Shown: one piece after another, positions 32,981-41,229 of the stretch
Numbering within the stretch: the stretch's first letter is position 1
Layout: each line of letters starts with the position of its first letter
Source: Pseudomonas sp. GD04019
GTDB taxonomy: Bacteria > Pseudomonadota > Gammaproteobacteria > Pseudomonadales > Pseudomonadaceae
DNA length: 64,000 bases
Assembly (NCBI RefSeq): GCF_029837695.1
Contig: NZ_JAOEEA010000004.1
Location: forward strand, 248,001-312,000
Direction: 5' to 3'
Translations under genes and position numbers: made by a program
The notes under the pieces: model-generated
Database searches by the model: none
What the model was told of the DNA's origin: nothing
What the model saw: only the letters and a program-made list of their open reading frames with translations

Positions 32981-33704
32981 AGCCGGCCTCGCCGGGCAGG
33001 GCGTAGCCCGCGGCTTTCAGGGTCTCGTGCTGGGCATCGAAGAACGTCAGGAAGGCTTCGGCGGCGGCCTTGCGCTCGCCCTTGGCCAGCAGCACGCGTT
33101 TTTGTACCAGCGGGTCGTAGAGCTTGGCGTCGATCTGCACGTACTGGGCTTGCGGGGACTTGGCCGCGGTCAGCTGGCTGAGGGCGACGAAGCCGCTCGG
33201 CGCGTTGCCGGTGGTGACGAACTGGAAGGTCTGGCCGATGTCCTGGGCGTACACCAGGCGCGGCTTCAGCGCGTCCAGCTGGCCGCTGCGTTCGATGGCC
33301 TGCAGGGCGGCCTTGCCATAAGGCGCGGTATCCGGTTGGGCGATGGCGATCTTGCCGGCGGGCAGCGCGTTCAGCTTGGGTTCGCTCTTTGGTACCCACA
33401 GGGCCAGGCGGCCGCAGGCGTAGGTGCGCGAGGCTTCGCCGGCGCCGGCGGCGGCCAGCTTGTCCGGGCGCTCGGCATCGGCCGAATAGAACAGGTCGAA
33501 GGGTGCGCCGCGCTGGATCTGCTCGAAGAAGGCGCCGCTGGAACCACCGGCCAGTTGCACCTCGGTACCGGTCTGCTGCTGGTAGTCCTTGGCGATCTTT
33601 TCCATCACCGGCAGCAGGTTGGCGGCCACGGCGATGCGGGTCGGCTCGGCGGCCTGGGCCTGGGTGATACCGAGCAGGGCGAGGGAGAGTAGCAGGCGAC
33701 GCAT
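32967..33704 (-). CDS. modA: Molybdate-binding protein ModA (245 aa)
   Basis: A signal peptide (MRRLLLSLALLGITQAQA) precedes a periplasmic binding protein with the ModA pattern IAVAANLLPVMEKIAKDYQQQTG...GGSSGAFFEQIQRGAPFDLFYSADAERPDKL. The serines and backbone of SSGAFFEQI and the conserved tyrosine region form the oxyanion site. AAGGAG precedes the ATG at 33704; the longer open frame overlaps modE. It is the middle gene of modE-modA-modB. Confidence 0.94.
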   Translation of the reverse strand: MRRLLLSLALLGITQAQAAEPTRIAVAANLLPVMEKIAKDYQQQTGTEVQLAGGSSGAFFEQIQRGAPFDLFYSADAERPDKLAAAGAGEASRTYACGRLALWVPKSEPKLNALPAGKIAIAQPDTAPYGKAALQAIERSGQLDALKPRLVYAQDIGQTFQFVTTGNAPSGFVALSQLTAAKSPQAQYVQIDAKLYDPLVQKRVLLAKGERKAAAEAFLTFFDAQHETLKAAGYALPGEAGCAAD

Positions 33705-33720
33705 GGTGAACTCCTTGTCT

Positions 33721-34476
33721 TCAGGTGGCGATGCCCAGCAGGACTTGGGCGGGGGAAACACGGGCCTGGATCGGCCGGCCGACGACCAGGTCGAGAGCTG
33801 GCGGCTGTTGCGCATCGAGCAGGGCGCACAGGCGTTGGCCGCCGGGCAGGGCGATGCGCACTTCACAGGGGCCGTCGCCCTGGTTGAGTACCTCCTCGAT
33901 CTCGCCGCGCAGCGCATCGTTGGCCTTCTGGCCGCTCGCTAGCAATTCCAGGCAGCCGGCCTTGAACAGCGCGACCACGGTGCTGCCGATGGCCAGCTCC
34001 AGGTGCAGGGTGCTGTCGTGGGTGATCTGCGCCTGCAGGCGGTTGTCGTCGCCCAGGGTGATTTCGATCAGGTCGTTGCGCCCCTGCGGGTGGATGGCGC
34101 TGACCCGGCCGCTGAGCTGGTTGCGTGCGCTGGTACGCAGCATCAGGCGGCCGAGCAGGGCCAGGTCGGCATCCTGCTCGGCGGCGTCGAACAGTTGCGC
34201 CTGCAGTTGTTCGAGGCGGCGATACAGCTGCAACAGGCGCTCGCCGGTGGCCGACAGGCGCGCGCCGCCCCCGCCCTTGCCGCCGACGCTGCGCTCGACC
34301 AGCGCCTGGCCGGCCAGGTTGTTTAGCTCGTCGATGGCGTCCCAGGCCGCCTTGTAGCTCAGCCCGGCAGCCTTGGCCGCACGGGTGATCGAGCCCTGTT
34401 CCGCCACCTGGTGGAGCAGGGCGATGCGTTGCGGGCGGCGGGCGATATGTTGGGCGAGGGCGGTCAGAAGCGTCAT
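33721..34476 (-). CDS. modE: Molybdate-responsive regulator ModE (251 aa)
   Basis: A winged-helix HTH (~10-80, ITRAAKAAGLSYKAAWDAIDELNNLAGQALVERSVGGKGGGGARLSATGERLL) is followed by two Mop/TOBE domains (~120-185 and ~190-250) that bind molybdate. In E. coli it represses the mod operon when molybdate is plentiful. The ATG at 34476 is chosen over the TTG at 34488, which would lie within the operator. No clear ribosome site precedes the ATG; the transcript may be nearly leaderless. Confidence 0.93.
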   Translation of the reverse strand: MTLLTALAQHIARRPQRIALLHQVAEQGSITRAAKAAGLSYKAAWDAIDELNNLAGQALVERSVGGKGGGGARLSATGERLLQLYRRLEQLQAQLFDAAEQDADLALLGRLMLRTSARNQLSGRVSAIHPQGRNDLIEITLGDDNRLQAQITHDSTLHLELAIGSTVVALFKAGCLELLASGQKANDALRGEIEEVLNQGDGPCEVRIALPGGQRLCALLDAQQPPALDLVVGRPIQARVSPAQVLLGIAT

Positions 34477-34482
34477 GGCCAG

Positions 34483-34508
34483 GCGCAATATAGTTTTCTA
34501 TATAGCGC
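34483..34508 (-). promoter_or_regulatory. ModE operator overlapping the modE promoter
   Basis: On the minus strand the site reads GCGC-TATAT-AGAAAAC-TATAT-TGCGC, an exact match to the ModE consensus TATAT-N7-TAYAT inside an extended palindrome. It overlaps a TATATT -10-like hexamer and ends a few bases before the modE ATG. Molybdate-bound ModE should block its own operon here. Confidence 0.9.
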
Positions 34509-34536
34509 TGCACGATGCGCGATCCAGAGCCTGCGG

Positions 34537-35271
34537 TCAATCTCCCGGCTTGGGTGTGCGGGCAAGGCAGTAGACATCCACGCGCGCTGCACCGGCTTTC
34601 AGCAGCAGGCGCGCCAGCGCTTCGGCCGTGGCGCCGGTGGTAAGCACGTCGTCGACCAGGGCGATATGCCGGCCGCGCACCTCGGCGTGTTCGGCGAGGG
34701 CGAAGGCCTGGCGCAGGTTGCGCTTGCGCGCGGTCGCGTCCAGCTCCTGCTGGTGCGCACCTTCCTGCGGGCGCAGCAGCCAGCGCTCGTGTACCGGTAA
34801 TTGCAGGCTCTTGCCCAGCCAGTCGGCGAGCATTGCGGCCTGGTTGAAGCCGCGGCTGCGCAGGCGCTTGCGTCCCAGCGGTACGGGCAACAGCAGGTCC
34901 GGGCGCGGCAGGCCTTCGGCAAAAGCGTGTTGCAGATGATGTGACAGAAGCTCGGCCAGCAGACGTCCCATTGGCCACTGCGCCTGGTGCTTGAAGCGGG
35001 TGATCAGGCTGTCGACCGGAAAGGCGTAGCGCCAGGCCGCTTCGACCCGGGCGAAGCTTGGTGATCGCTTAAGGCAGGCGCCGCAGGTCAGGCCAATGGC
35101 CGGCAGGGGCAGGGCACAGACGTTGCAGTGGCCTCCCAGCCACGGCAGTTCGCCCTCGCAGGCGCTGCACAGCGGGTGCGCGGTGTCCGCCGTTTCAGCG
35201 CACAACAAGCAGGTTTGTTTATTTTTCGTCCAGATGTAAACCTGGCTATCGGTGAATGGTTGACAGCGCAT
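34537..35271 (-). CDS. ComF-family phosphoribosyltransferase-like protein (244 aa)
   Basis: The N-terminus carries four CxxC pairs (C21/C24, C35/C38, C49/C52, C63/C66), a zinc-finger-like module. The C-terminal PRTase fold has the PRPP loop IALVDDVLTTGATAEALA. ComF/GntX proteins act in DNA uptake or in use of DNA as a nutrient. No signal peptide is seen. The start codon region overlaps the BirA operator of the divergent biotin operon, so expression of both may respond to BirA. Confidence 0.9.
   Translation of the reverse strand: MRCQPFTDSQVYIWTKNKQTCLLCAETADTAHPLCSACEGELPWLGGHCNVCALPLPAIGLTCGACLKRSPSFARVEAAWRYAFPVDSLITRFKHQAQWPMGRLLAELLSHHLQHAFAEGLPRPDLLLPVPLGRKRLRSRGFNQAAMLADWLGKSLQLPVHERWLLRPQEGAHQQELDATARKRNLRQAFALAEHAEVRGRHIALVDDVLTTGATAEALARLLLKAGAARVDVYCLARTPKPGD
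35235..35265 (+). promoter_or_regulatory. BirA-type operator of the biotin operon
   Basis: TGTAAACC-N15-GGTTGACA matches the proteobacterial BirA box TTGTAAACC-N14/15-GGTTTACAA, with one mismatch in the second arm. It lies ~70 bp upstream of bioB and overlaps the 5' end of the divergent comF-like gene. Biotinyl-AMP-bound BirA is expected to repress here. Confidence 0.85.
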
Positions 35272-35333
35272 GGTCCTTCCTTTGACTATGCCTCGCAGCC
35301 GTGTTGCACAGCCTAGAACAAGGAATATCGCCC

Positions 35334-36392
35334 ATGAGCGCCAGTATCGCCTCCGTCACTCGTCACGATTGGTCCCTCGCCGAGGTAAAGGCGCTGTTCG
35401 AGCAGCCGTTCAACGACCTGCTGTTCCAGGCCCAGACCGTGCACCGCGCGCATTTCGACGCCAACCGCGTGCAGGTCTCCACCCTGCTGTCGATCAAGAC
35501 CGGTGCCTGCCCGGAAGACTGCAAATATTGCCCACAGTCCGGCCACTACAACACCGGCCTGGACAAGCAGAAGCTGATGGAAGTGCAGAAGGTGCTGGAG
35601 GCCGCCGCCGAGGCCAAGGCCATCGGCTCCACCCGTTTCTGCATGGGCGCGGCGTGGAAGCACCCGTCGGCCAAGGACATGCCCTACGTCCTGAAGATGG
35701 TCGAGGGCGTGAAGAAGCTCGGCCTGGAAACCTGCATGACCCTCGGCAAGCTCGACCAGGAGCAGACCCGCGCCCTGGCCGAGGCCGGCCTCGACTACTA
35801 CAACCACAACCTCGATACCTCGCCGGAGTTCTACGGCAATATCATCACCACGAGAACTTACTCGGAGCGCCTGCAGACCCTGGCCTACGTGCGCGATGCG
35901 GGTATGAAGATCTGCTCGGGCGGCATCCTCGGCATGGGCGAGTCGGTGGACGACCGCGCCGGCCTGCTGATCCAACTGGCCAACTTGCCGGAGCATCCGG
36001 AAAGCGTGCCGATCAACATGCTGGTCAAGGTCGAAGGCACGCCGCTGGCCGGCGAGAAGGATGTCGACCCGTTCGACTTCATCCGCATGCTCGCCGTGGC
36101 GCGGATCATGATGCCGAAATCCCACGTGCGCCTGTCCGCTGGCCGCGAGGCGATGAACGAGCAAATGCAGGCCCTGGCCTTTATGGCCGGTGCCAACTCG
36201 ATCTTCTACGGCGAGAAGCTGCTGACCACCGCCAACCCGCAGGCCGACAAGGACATGCAGCTGTTCGCCCGCCTCGGCATCAAGCCGGAGGAGCGCGAAG
36301 AGCACGCCGACGAAGTGCACCAGGCCGCCATCGAGCAAGCGCTGGTCGAGCAGCGTGACGGCCAACTGTTCTACGACGCGGCCTCGGCCTGA
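35334..36392 (+). CDS. bioB: Biotin synthase BioB (352 aa)
   Basis: A radical-SAM enzyme that inserts sulfur into dethiobiotin, the last step of biotin synthesis. The SAM cluster motif [10 protein letters not shown] supplies C59, C63 and C66, and further cysteines such as C103 (RFCMGAAW) belong to the second cluster site. The family segments [13 protein letters not shown] and GGILGMGES are present. AAGGA precedes the ATG at 35334. It is the first gene of bioBFHCD, with a BirA-type operator upstream. A repeat-rich 109-bp gap separates it from bioF. Confidence 0.97.
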   Translation: MSASIASVTRHDWSLAEVKALFEQPFNDLLFQAQTVHRAHFDANRVQVSTLLSIKTGACPEDCKYCPQSGHYNTGLDKQKLMEVQKVLEAAAEAKAIGSTRFCMGAAWKHPSAKDMPYVLKMVEGVKKLGLETCMTLGKLDQEQTRALAEAGLDYYNHNLDTSPEFYGNIITTRTYSERLQTLAYVRDAGMKICSGGILGMGESVDDRAGLLIQLANLPEHPESVPINMLVKVEGTPLAGEKDVDPFDFIRMLAVARIMMPKSHVRLSAGREAMNEQMQALAFMAGANSIFYGEKLLTTANPQADKDMQLFARLGIKPEEREEHADEVHQAAIEQALVEQRDGQLFYDAASA

Positions 36393-36400
36393 CCTCGAAC

Positions 36401-36482
36401 GGTGGATGGATGAAGCGCCATCCACCCTACGCAACGCTTGACCTTCTCGTAGGGTGGATAACCCGCTTGCGGTTATCCACCG
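36401..36482 (+). repeat. REP-like double hairpin between bioB and bioF
   Basis: Two perfect hairpins lie back to back: GGTGGATGG/CCATCCACC (36401-36426) and GGTGGATAACC-cgcttgc-GGTTATCCACC (36453-36481). An alternative stem ATCCACCCTACG/CGTAGGGTGGAT (36420-36459) competes with both. The CGTAGGGTGGATAACC...GGTTATCC type is a common dispersed intergenic repeat of pseudomonads. It sits within the biotin transcript, 21 bp before the bioF start. Confidence 0.82.
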
Positions 36483-36501
36483 GTTGCCGGTATTCGCGCC
36501 C

Positions 36502-37671
36502 ATGACCTTCGATCTTGCCACCCGTCTTACCGAGCGCCGCGCCGCTCACCTCTATCGCCAGCGCCCGCTGCTGGAAGGTCCGCAGGGGCCGGAGGTGGTG
36601 GTCGATGGCCAGGCACTGTTGGCCTTCTGCTCCAACGACTACCTGGGCCTGGCCAATCACCCCGAGGTGATCGCGGCCATGCGTGCTGGCGCCGAGCGCT
36701 GGGGCGTGGGCGGTGGTGCCTCGCACCTGGTGATCGGCCATAGCGCGCCGCACCACGAGCTGGAAGAGGCACTGGCCGAGTTCACCGGCCGGCCGCGGGC
36801 GTTGCTGTTTTCCACCGGTTATATGGCCAATCTGGCCGCCGTCACCGCGCTGGTCGGGCAGGGCGACACGGTGCTGGAAGATCGCCTCAATCACGCCTCG
36901 CTGCTGGATGCCGGCCTGCTTTCCGGCGCGCGTTTCTCGCGCTACCTGCACAACGATGCGGTGAGCCTGAGCAAGCGCCTGGAGCGGGCCGAGGGCAATA
37001 CCCTGGTGGTGAGCGATGGCGTGTTCAGCATGGACGGCGACCTGGCCGACCTGCCCAACCTGTGCGCCGAGGCCCGCAGCAAGGGCGCCTGGATGATGGT
37101 CGACGATGCCCACGGCTTCGGCCCGCTGGGCGCCAGCGGCGGCGGCATAGTCGAGCACTTCGGCCTGGGGCTGGATGACGTGCCGGTGCTGGTCGGCACC
37201 CTGGGCAAGGCCTTCGGCACCGCCGGTGCCTTCGTGGCCGGCAGCGAGGAGCTGATCGAGACGCTGATCCAGTTCGCCCGGCCATACATCTACACCACCA
37301 GCCAGCCGCCTGCTGTGGCCTGCGCCAGCCTCAAGAGCCTGCAGCTGCTGCGCGACGAGAGCTGGCGTCGTGAGCACTTGAACAAGCTGATCGCCCGTTT
37401 CCGCGCCGGCGCCGCCGAGATCGGTCTGACCCTGATGGACAGCCCGACGCTGATCCAGCCGATCCTGGTCGGCGACAGCGAGCGTGCGCTTCGGCTCTCC
37501 GCACTGCTGAAGGAGCGCAGCCTGCTGGTCGGCGCCATTCGCCCACCCACCGTGCCGGCCGGCAGTGCACGCCTGCGCGTGACCTTCTCCGCGCTGCACA
37601 GCGAGGCGCAGCTGGGGCGCCTGCTCGATGCCCTGGCCGAATGCTGGCCGCTGGTGAACCGCGATGCGTAA
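36502..37671 (+). CDS. bioF: 8-amino-7-oxononanoate synthase BioF (389 aa)
   Basis: A PLP enzyme that condenses pimeloyl-ACP with alanine. The PLP lysine is K236 in [15 protein letters not shown]201 and H204 lie in [13 protein letters not shown]. The [15 protein letters not shown] opening is characteristic. The ATG at 36502 (MTFDLATRL) has only a weak ribosome site just after the hairpin array; an in-frame ATG at 36454 lies inside the repeat and is not preferred. Its end overlaps bioH by 8 bp. Confidence 0.96.
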   Translation: MTFDLATRLTERRAAHLYRQRPLLEGPQGPEVVVDGQALLAFCSNDYLGLANHPEVIAAMRAGAERWGVGGGASHLVIGHSAPHHELEEALAEFTGRPRALLFSTGYMANLAAVTALVGQGDTVLEDRLNHASLLDAGLLSGARFSRYLHNDAVSLSKRLERAEGNTLVVSDGVFSMDGDLADLPNLCAEARSKGAWMMVDDAHGFGPLGASGGGIVEHFGLGLDDVPVLVGTLGKAFGTAGAFVAGSEELIETLIQFARPYIYTTSQPPAVACASLKSLQLLRDESWRREHLNKLIARFRAGAAEIGLTLMDSPTLIQPILVGDSERALRLSALLKERSLLVGAIRPPTVPAGSARLRVTFSALHSEAQLGRLLDALAECWPLVNRDA

Positions 37672-38395
37672 TCATCTGATTCTGTTGCCGGGCTGGGGCC
37701 TGGGCAGCCTGCCGCTGGAAGTGTTGGCCGAGGCCCTGCGTGGTCTCGCCCCGACGCTCAAGGTGGAAATCGAACCGCTACCCGAGTTGACCCGTGGCGA
37801 GCCACGCGACTGGCTGCTGGAGCTGGACGAACGCCTGCCGCCGCATACCTGGCTGGGCGGCTGGTCTCTCGGCGGCATGCTCGCCAGCGAGCTGGCGGCC
37901 CTGCGTGGCGAACGCTGCCGCGGCCTGCTGACCCTGGCCAGTAATCCCTGTTTCGTCGCCGGTCCGGACTGGCCGCACGGCATGGAGGAAGCCACTTTCG
38001 AGGCCTTTGTCGACGGCTGCCGCGCCGATCCCGCCGCCACCCTCAAGCGCTTCAGCCTGCTCTGCACCCAGGGCTCGCTTGAGGCACGCGGCCTGGCACG
38101 CCAGCTACAGGCCGGCGCGCCGCATGCTGCTGCCGAGGTGTTGCTGGCTGGGCTCGAAGTGCTGGGCAGTTTCGATGGGCGCAGCGCCCTGCAGCGCTTC
38201 GCCGGGCCGCAACTGCATCTACTGGCCGGCGCCGACGCCCTGGTGCCGGCCGAGGTGGCCGGTGAGCTGCTGATGCTGCAGCCGGATATCGAGGTGGGGC
38301 TGATCGAGGAAGTCAGTCACGCCTTCCCGCTGGAGCGTCCGCACGAGATAGCGGCGGCAATACTGGCTTTCCTCGGCGAGGCGGGCGATGTCTGA
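37664..38395 (+). CDS. bioH: Pimeloyl-ACP methyl ester carboxylesterase BioH (243 aa)
   Basis: An alpha/beta hydrolase that removes the methyl group from pimeloyl-ACP ester, ending the pimelate branch. The nucleophile S68 is in GGWSLGGML. The acid residue lies in [10 protein letters not shown] and the histidine in EVSHAFPLE near the C-terminus. The LILLPGWG start is family-typical. It overlaps both neighbours by 8 bp within bioBFHCD, implying tight coupling. Confidence 0.94.
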   Translation: MRNHLILLPGWGLGSLPLEVLAEALRGLAPTLKVEIEPLPELTRGEPRDWLLELDERLPPHTWLGGWSLGGMLASELAALRGERCRGLLTLASNPCFVAGPDWPHGMEEATFEAFVDGCRADPAATLKRFSLLCTQGSLEARGLARQLQAGAPHAAAEVLLAGLEVLGSFDGRSALQRFAGPQLHLLAGADALVPAEVAGELLMLQPDIEVGLIEEVSHAFPLERPHEIAAAILAFLGEAGDV

Positions 38396-39185
38396 GCCAC
38401 TGCAACAGGGCGACCTGCCGGACAAGCGCCAGGTCGCGGCGTCCTTTTCGCGAGCGGCGCAGAGCTACGACGGCGTCGCCGCGCTGCAGCGCGATGTCGG
38501 CAATGAGCTGTTGGCACGCCTGCCGGCGCTGACTCCCGCCCGTTGGCTGGATCTGGGCTGCGGTACCGGGTACTTCACCCGTGGCCTGGCCGCGCGCTAC
38601 CCGCAGGGCAGTGGGCTGGCCCTGGACCTGGCCGAGGGTATGCTGCGCCATGCACGGTCGCAGGGTGGCGCTCGCCAGTTCGTGGTCGGCGATGCCGAGC
38701 GTCTGCCGCTGCGCGATGGCAGCCTCGACCTGATCTACTCCAGCCTGGCCGTGCAGTGGTGTGGCGACTTCGCTGCGGTGCTGGCCGAGGCGCGCCGGGC
38801 ACTGCGCCCGGGCGGTGTGCTGGCCTTCAGCAGCCTGTGCGTCGGGACCCTGCAGGAGCTGCGCGACAGCTGGCAGGCGGTGGACGGCTTCGTCCACGTC
38901 AATCGTTTCCGTCGTTTCGAGGATTACCAGGCGCTGTGCGCGGCCAGCGGCCTGCAGCTGCTGATGCTGCAGCGCCAGGCCCGGACGCTGCATTTCCCCG
39001 ACTTGCGCGCCCTGACCCACGAACTCAAGGCGCTCGGCGCGCACAACCTAAACCCCGGTCGCCCGGGCGGCCTCACCGGGCGCGCGCGAGTTCGCGCCCT
39101 GGTCGAAGCCTACGAGCATTTCCGCCAGCCCCAGGGCCTGCCGGCCACTTACCAGGTGGTGTACGGCGTGCTACGCAAGGATTGA
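38388..39185 (+). CDS. bioC: Malonyl-ACP O-methyltransferase BioC (265 aa)
   Basis: A class I SAM methyltransferase that primes pimelate synthesis by methylating malonyl-ACP. The SAM loop is [16 protein letters not shown] (~49-64), followed by [14 protein letters not shown] and the [24 protein letters not shown] segment. [25 protein letters not shown] at the N-terminus is the BioC signature. It overlaps bioH and is followed by bioD after a single base. Confidence 0.95.
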   Translation: MSEPLQQGDLPDKRQVAASFSRAAQSYDGVAALQRDVGNELLARLPALTPARWLDLGCGTGYFTRGLAARYPQGSGLALDLAEGMLRHARSQGGARQFVVGDAERLPLRDGSLDLIYSSLAVQWCGDFAAVLAEARRALRPGGVLAFSSLCVGTLQELRDSWQAVDGFVHVNRFRRFEDYQALCAASGLQLLMLQRQARTLHFPDLRALTHELKALGAHNLNPGRPGGLTGRARVRALVEAYEHFRQPQGLPATYQVVYGVLRKD

Positions 39186-39186
39186 T

Positions 39187-39876
39187 ATGAGCCAGGCCTA
39201 TTTCGTCACCGGTACTGACACGGAAGTCGGCAAGACCACCATCGCCGCTGGGTTGCTGCACGCCGCGCGCCTGGCTGGGCTGAGTACGGCGGCGGCCAAG
39301 CCGGTGGCTTCCGGCTGCGAGACGACGGCCGAAGGCCTGCGCAACGGCGACGCCCTGGCGCTGCTCGGCGAATGCTCGCTGGCGTTGGGCTACGACGAGG
39401 TCAATCCGTTCGCCTTTGCACCGGCCATCGCCCCGCATTTGGCGGCCCGCGAGGCGGGCGTCGAGCTGAGCGTGGCGCGGCTGCTGCCGGCGGTGCGCCG
39501 AGTCCTGGATAAGGATGCGGACTTTTCCCTGGTCGAGGGCGCGGGTGGCTGGCGGGTGCCGTTGGCGGGGAGCGAGAATCTATCCGACCTGGCCGTTGCG
39601 CTCGGCCTGCCGGTGATCCTGGTGGTCGGTGTGCGCCTGGGTTGCATCAACCATGCGCTGCTCAGCGTGGAAGCCATCGAGCGCGACGGCCTGCGTCTGG
39701 CCGGCTGGGTGGCCAATATCGTTGACCCGCACACCTCGCGCCTCGACGAGAACCTGGCGACCCTCGCCGAGCGCCTGCCGGCGCCATGCCTGGGGCGGGT
39801 GCCGCGCCTGGCGGTAGCGACGCCCGCAGCGGTGGCTGCGCATATTGATCTGCGACCGCTGAGCTCCGCGCTATAA
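39187..39876 (+). CDS. bioD: Dethiobiotin synthetase BioD (229 aa)
   Basis: An ATP-dependent carboxylase forming the ureido ring of dethiobiotin. The P-loop is GTDTEVGKTTIAAGL (10-24), followed by the diaminopelargonate-binding AAKPVASGCE and the acidic EGAGGWRVPL loop. Full family length. It is the last gene of the biotin run; bioA, the missing step, is not in this window. The 96-bp gap after it contains nothing recognisable apart from the next gene's ribosome site. Confidence 0.95.
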   Translation: MSQAYFVTGTDTEVGKTTIAAGLLHAARLAGLSTAAAKPVASGCETTAEGLRNGDALALLGECSLALGYDEVNPFAFAPAIAPHLAAREAGVELSVARLLPAVRRVLDKDADFSLVEGAGGWRVPLAGSENLSDLAVALGLPVILVVGVRLGCINHALLSVEAIERDGLRLAGWVANIVDPHTSRLDENLATLAERLPAPCLGRVPRLAVATPAAVAAHIDLRPLSSAL

Positions 39877-39972
39877 ACCGCTGATCGGCCATAACGCTTT
39901 GCTTGTACGTTTTTTGAGCATTTTCTGCTTCAATTGTCCGCACGAGTCTGTCCCCGTCAGGGAGTCACAAGC

Positions 39973-40269
39973 ATGCAAATCTCCGGTAACGCCTTCAGCG
40001 CTGGCCTCAGTGGCATCCAGGCCGGGCAACGTCGTGTCGACCAGGCCGCCAGCGAGATCGCCAGCAACACCCTGCCGGCCCAGGCGCCGACGCAGACTTC
40101 GCCGCCGCAGCAGGTCGAGCCGAACCCCGAGGTGCGCGCCGCGACCCAGCCCGATCTGGCCGAGAGCCTGGTGAGCCTGACCCAGGGTCGCAACGAAGTG
40201 CAGGCCAGCGCCCGGGTGGTGGAAACCGCCGACGAAGTGCTCGGCACGCTGATCGATACCCGCGCCTGA
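39973..40269 (+). CDS. Flagellar-rod C-terminal-like small protein (98 aa)
   Basis: The C-terminal ~45 residues (DLAESLVSLTQGRNEVQASARVVETADEVLGTLIDT) match the C-terminal helix of flagellar rod and hook proteins such as FlgC/FlgG. The N-terminus (MQISGNAFSAGLSGIQAGQRRVDQAASEIAS) resembles their N-terminal helix. The globular middle is replaced by a proline-rich linker. So it looks like the two coiled ends of a rod protein without the core. AGGGAG precedes the ATG. No other flagellar gene is near, so a true flagellar role is doubtful. Confidence 0.72.
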   Translation: MQISGNAFSAGLSGIQAGQRRVDQAASEIASNTLPAQAPTQTSPPQQVEPNPEVRAATQPDLAESLVSLTQGRNEVQASARVVETADEVLGTLIDTRA

Positions 40270-40325
40270 CAGGGCTGTCGACGCAGTAATCAGAGGGCTC
40301 GCCCGGCCGGGCGAGGAGGGGTGTG

Positions 40326-41060
40326 ATGCAGATCGGCAGCGCCATGACCTACGCTGCGCCCCTGCCGTCGTCCCAGGCGGCCAGGACTCCTTCGTCCGAA
40401 CTTTCTCGTCCCGCCGATCCTGCCGCCAAACCACTGGCAGGCGCCGAGTCGCCTGAGCTGCGTGACGAGGCGAAGAGCCCGGCGCTCACCGACGCCGAGG
40501 GTGAGGAAGAATCCCCGCGCGAAACCCAGCAGTTGCGCCAGGAGCAGCTGGAAATCGCCGAGCTGGCTAGCCGCGACCGCGAAGTGCGCGCCCACGAGCA
40601 GGCCCATGCCTCGGTCGGTGGCTCTTATGCCGGCGCACCCACCTATACCTTCAAACGCGGCCCGGACGGCAAGAGCTACGCCGTGGGCGGCGAAGTCAGC
40701 ATCGACACCAGCCCCATCCCCGGCGATCCCGAGGCCACCCTGCGCAAGATGGAGCTGGTGCAGCGCGCCGCATTGGCGCCTGCCGAGCCTTCCGCCCAGG
40801 ATCTGCGCGTCGCCGCCGAGGCCGCGGCGCAAGCCACTCAGGCCCGCGCCGAACTGGCCGAGCTGCGCCGCGAAGAGGCCGTTGCCGCCGCCGAAGAGCG
40901 TGCCACCCGGCGCGAGGAGCAATTGGCCGAAGAGGGGGAGAAAGCCGCACGCGAGGAGGAAGAAAAGCCGCAGCAGGCGGCGACCCCACCTAGACTGGAC
41001 CTGTATCTGCGCCTGGCCCAGCTGCAGGCTCCGCTGCCGGCGGTTGACCTGCGGGTCTGA
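40326..41060 (+). CDS. SprA-related putative metalloprotease-like protein (244 aa)
   Basis: It contains [45 protein letters not shown], with the HEQAH motif that resembles a gluzincin HExxH zinc site and defines SprA-related proteins. The N-terminal ~60 residues are low-complexity. The C-terminal ~90 ([51 protein letters not shown]) form a long charged helix. No signal peptide is seen. GAGGAGG precedes the ATG at 40326. The role is unknown; it follows the FlgC-like gene by 56 bp. Confidence 0.78.
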   Translation: MQIGSAMTYAAPLPSSQAARTPSSELSRPADPAAKPLAGAESPELRDEAKSPALTDAEGEEESPRETQQLRQEQLEIAELASRDREVRAHEQAHASVGGSYAGAPTYTFKRGPDGKSYAVGGEVSIDTSPIPGDPEATLRKMELVQRAALAPAEPSAQDLRVAAEAAAQATQARAELAELRREEAVAAAEERATRREEQLAEEGEKAAREEEEKPQQAATPPRLDLYLRLAQLQAPLPAVDLRV

Positions 41061-41079
41061 AGCGCTCCCCGGGGGGTGC

Positions 41080-41108
41080 TTGACAAGGGTAGGGCGTAAA
41101 CGTATGTT
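41080..41108 (+). promoter_or_regulatory. Sigma-70-type promoter of the first acyl-CoA dehydrogenase
   Basis: TTGACA (41080-41085), a 17-bp spacer and TATGTT (41103-41108) form a near-consensus promoter ~120 bp upstream of the start codon. It overlaps two PsrA-type boxes. Confidence 0.75.
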
Positions 41109-41123
41109 TCAAACGCTTGTTTG
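41097..41123 (+). promoter_or_regulatory. Two adjacent PsrA-type boxes
   Basis: CAAAC-GCTT-GTTTG (41110-41123) is an exact match to the PsrA consensus G/CAAAC-N2-4-GTTTG/C. TAAAC-GTAT-GTTTC (41097-41110) is a near match sharing one base with it. They cover the -10 and start region, so PsrA would repress in the absence of long-chain fatty acids. Confidence 0.82.
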
Positions 41124-41229
41124 AGTGCCGGGCCGGTTTGCGCCTGCCGGGTGCCGGGAGAAATCCCGCGAACGACCGCTCTAGACGGTCACCAAAACAC
41201 TAAGGAATCCACCGTAGAGGTTTACCGCT

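Noticed and set aside
36401..36482. Riboswitch in front of bioF
   Set aside because: The hairpins are the dispersed pseudomonad repeat type and no known ligand-binding core is visible.
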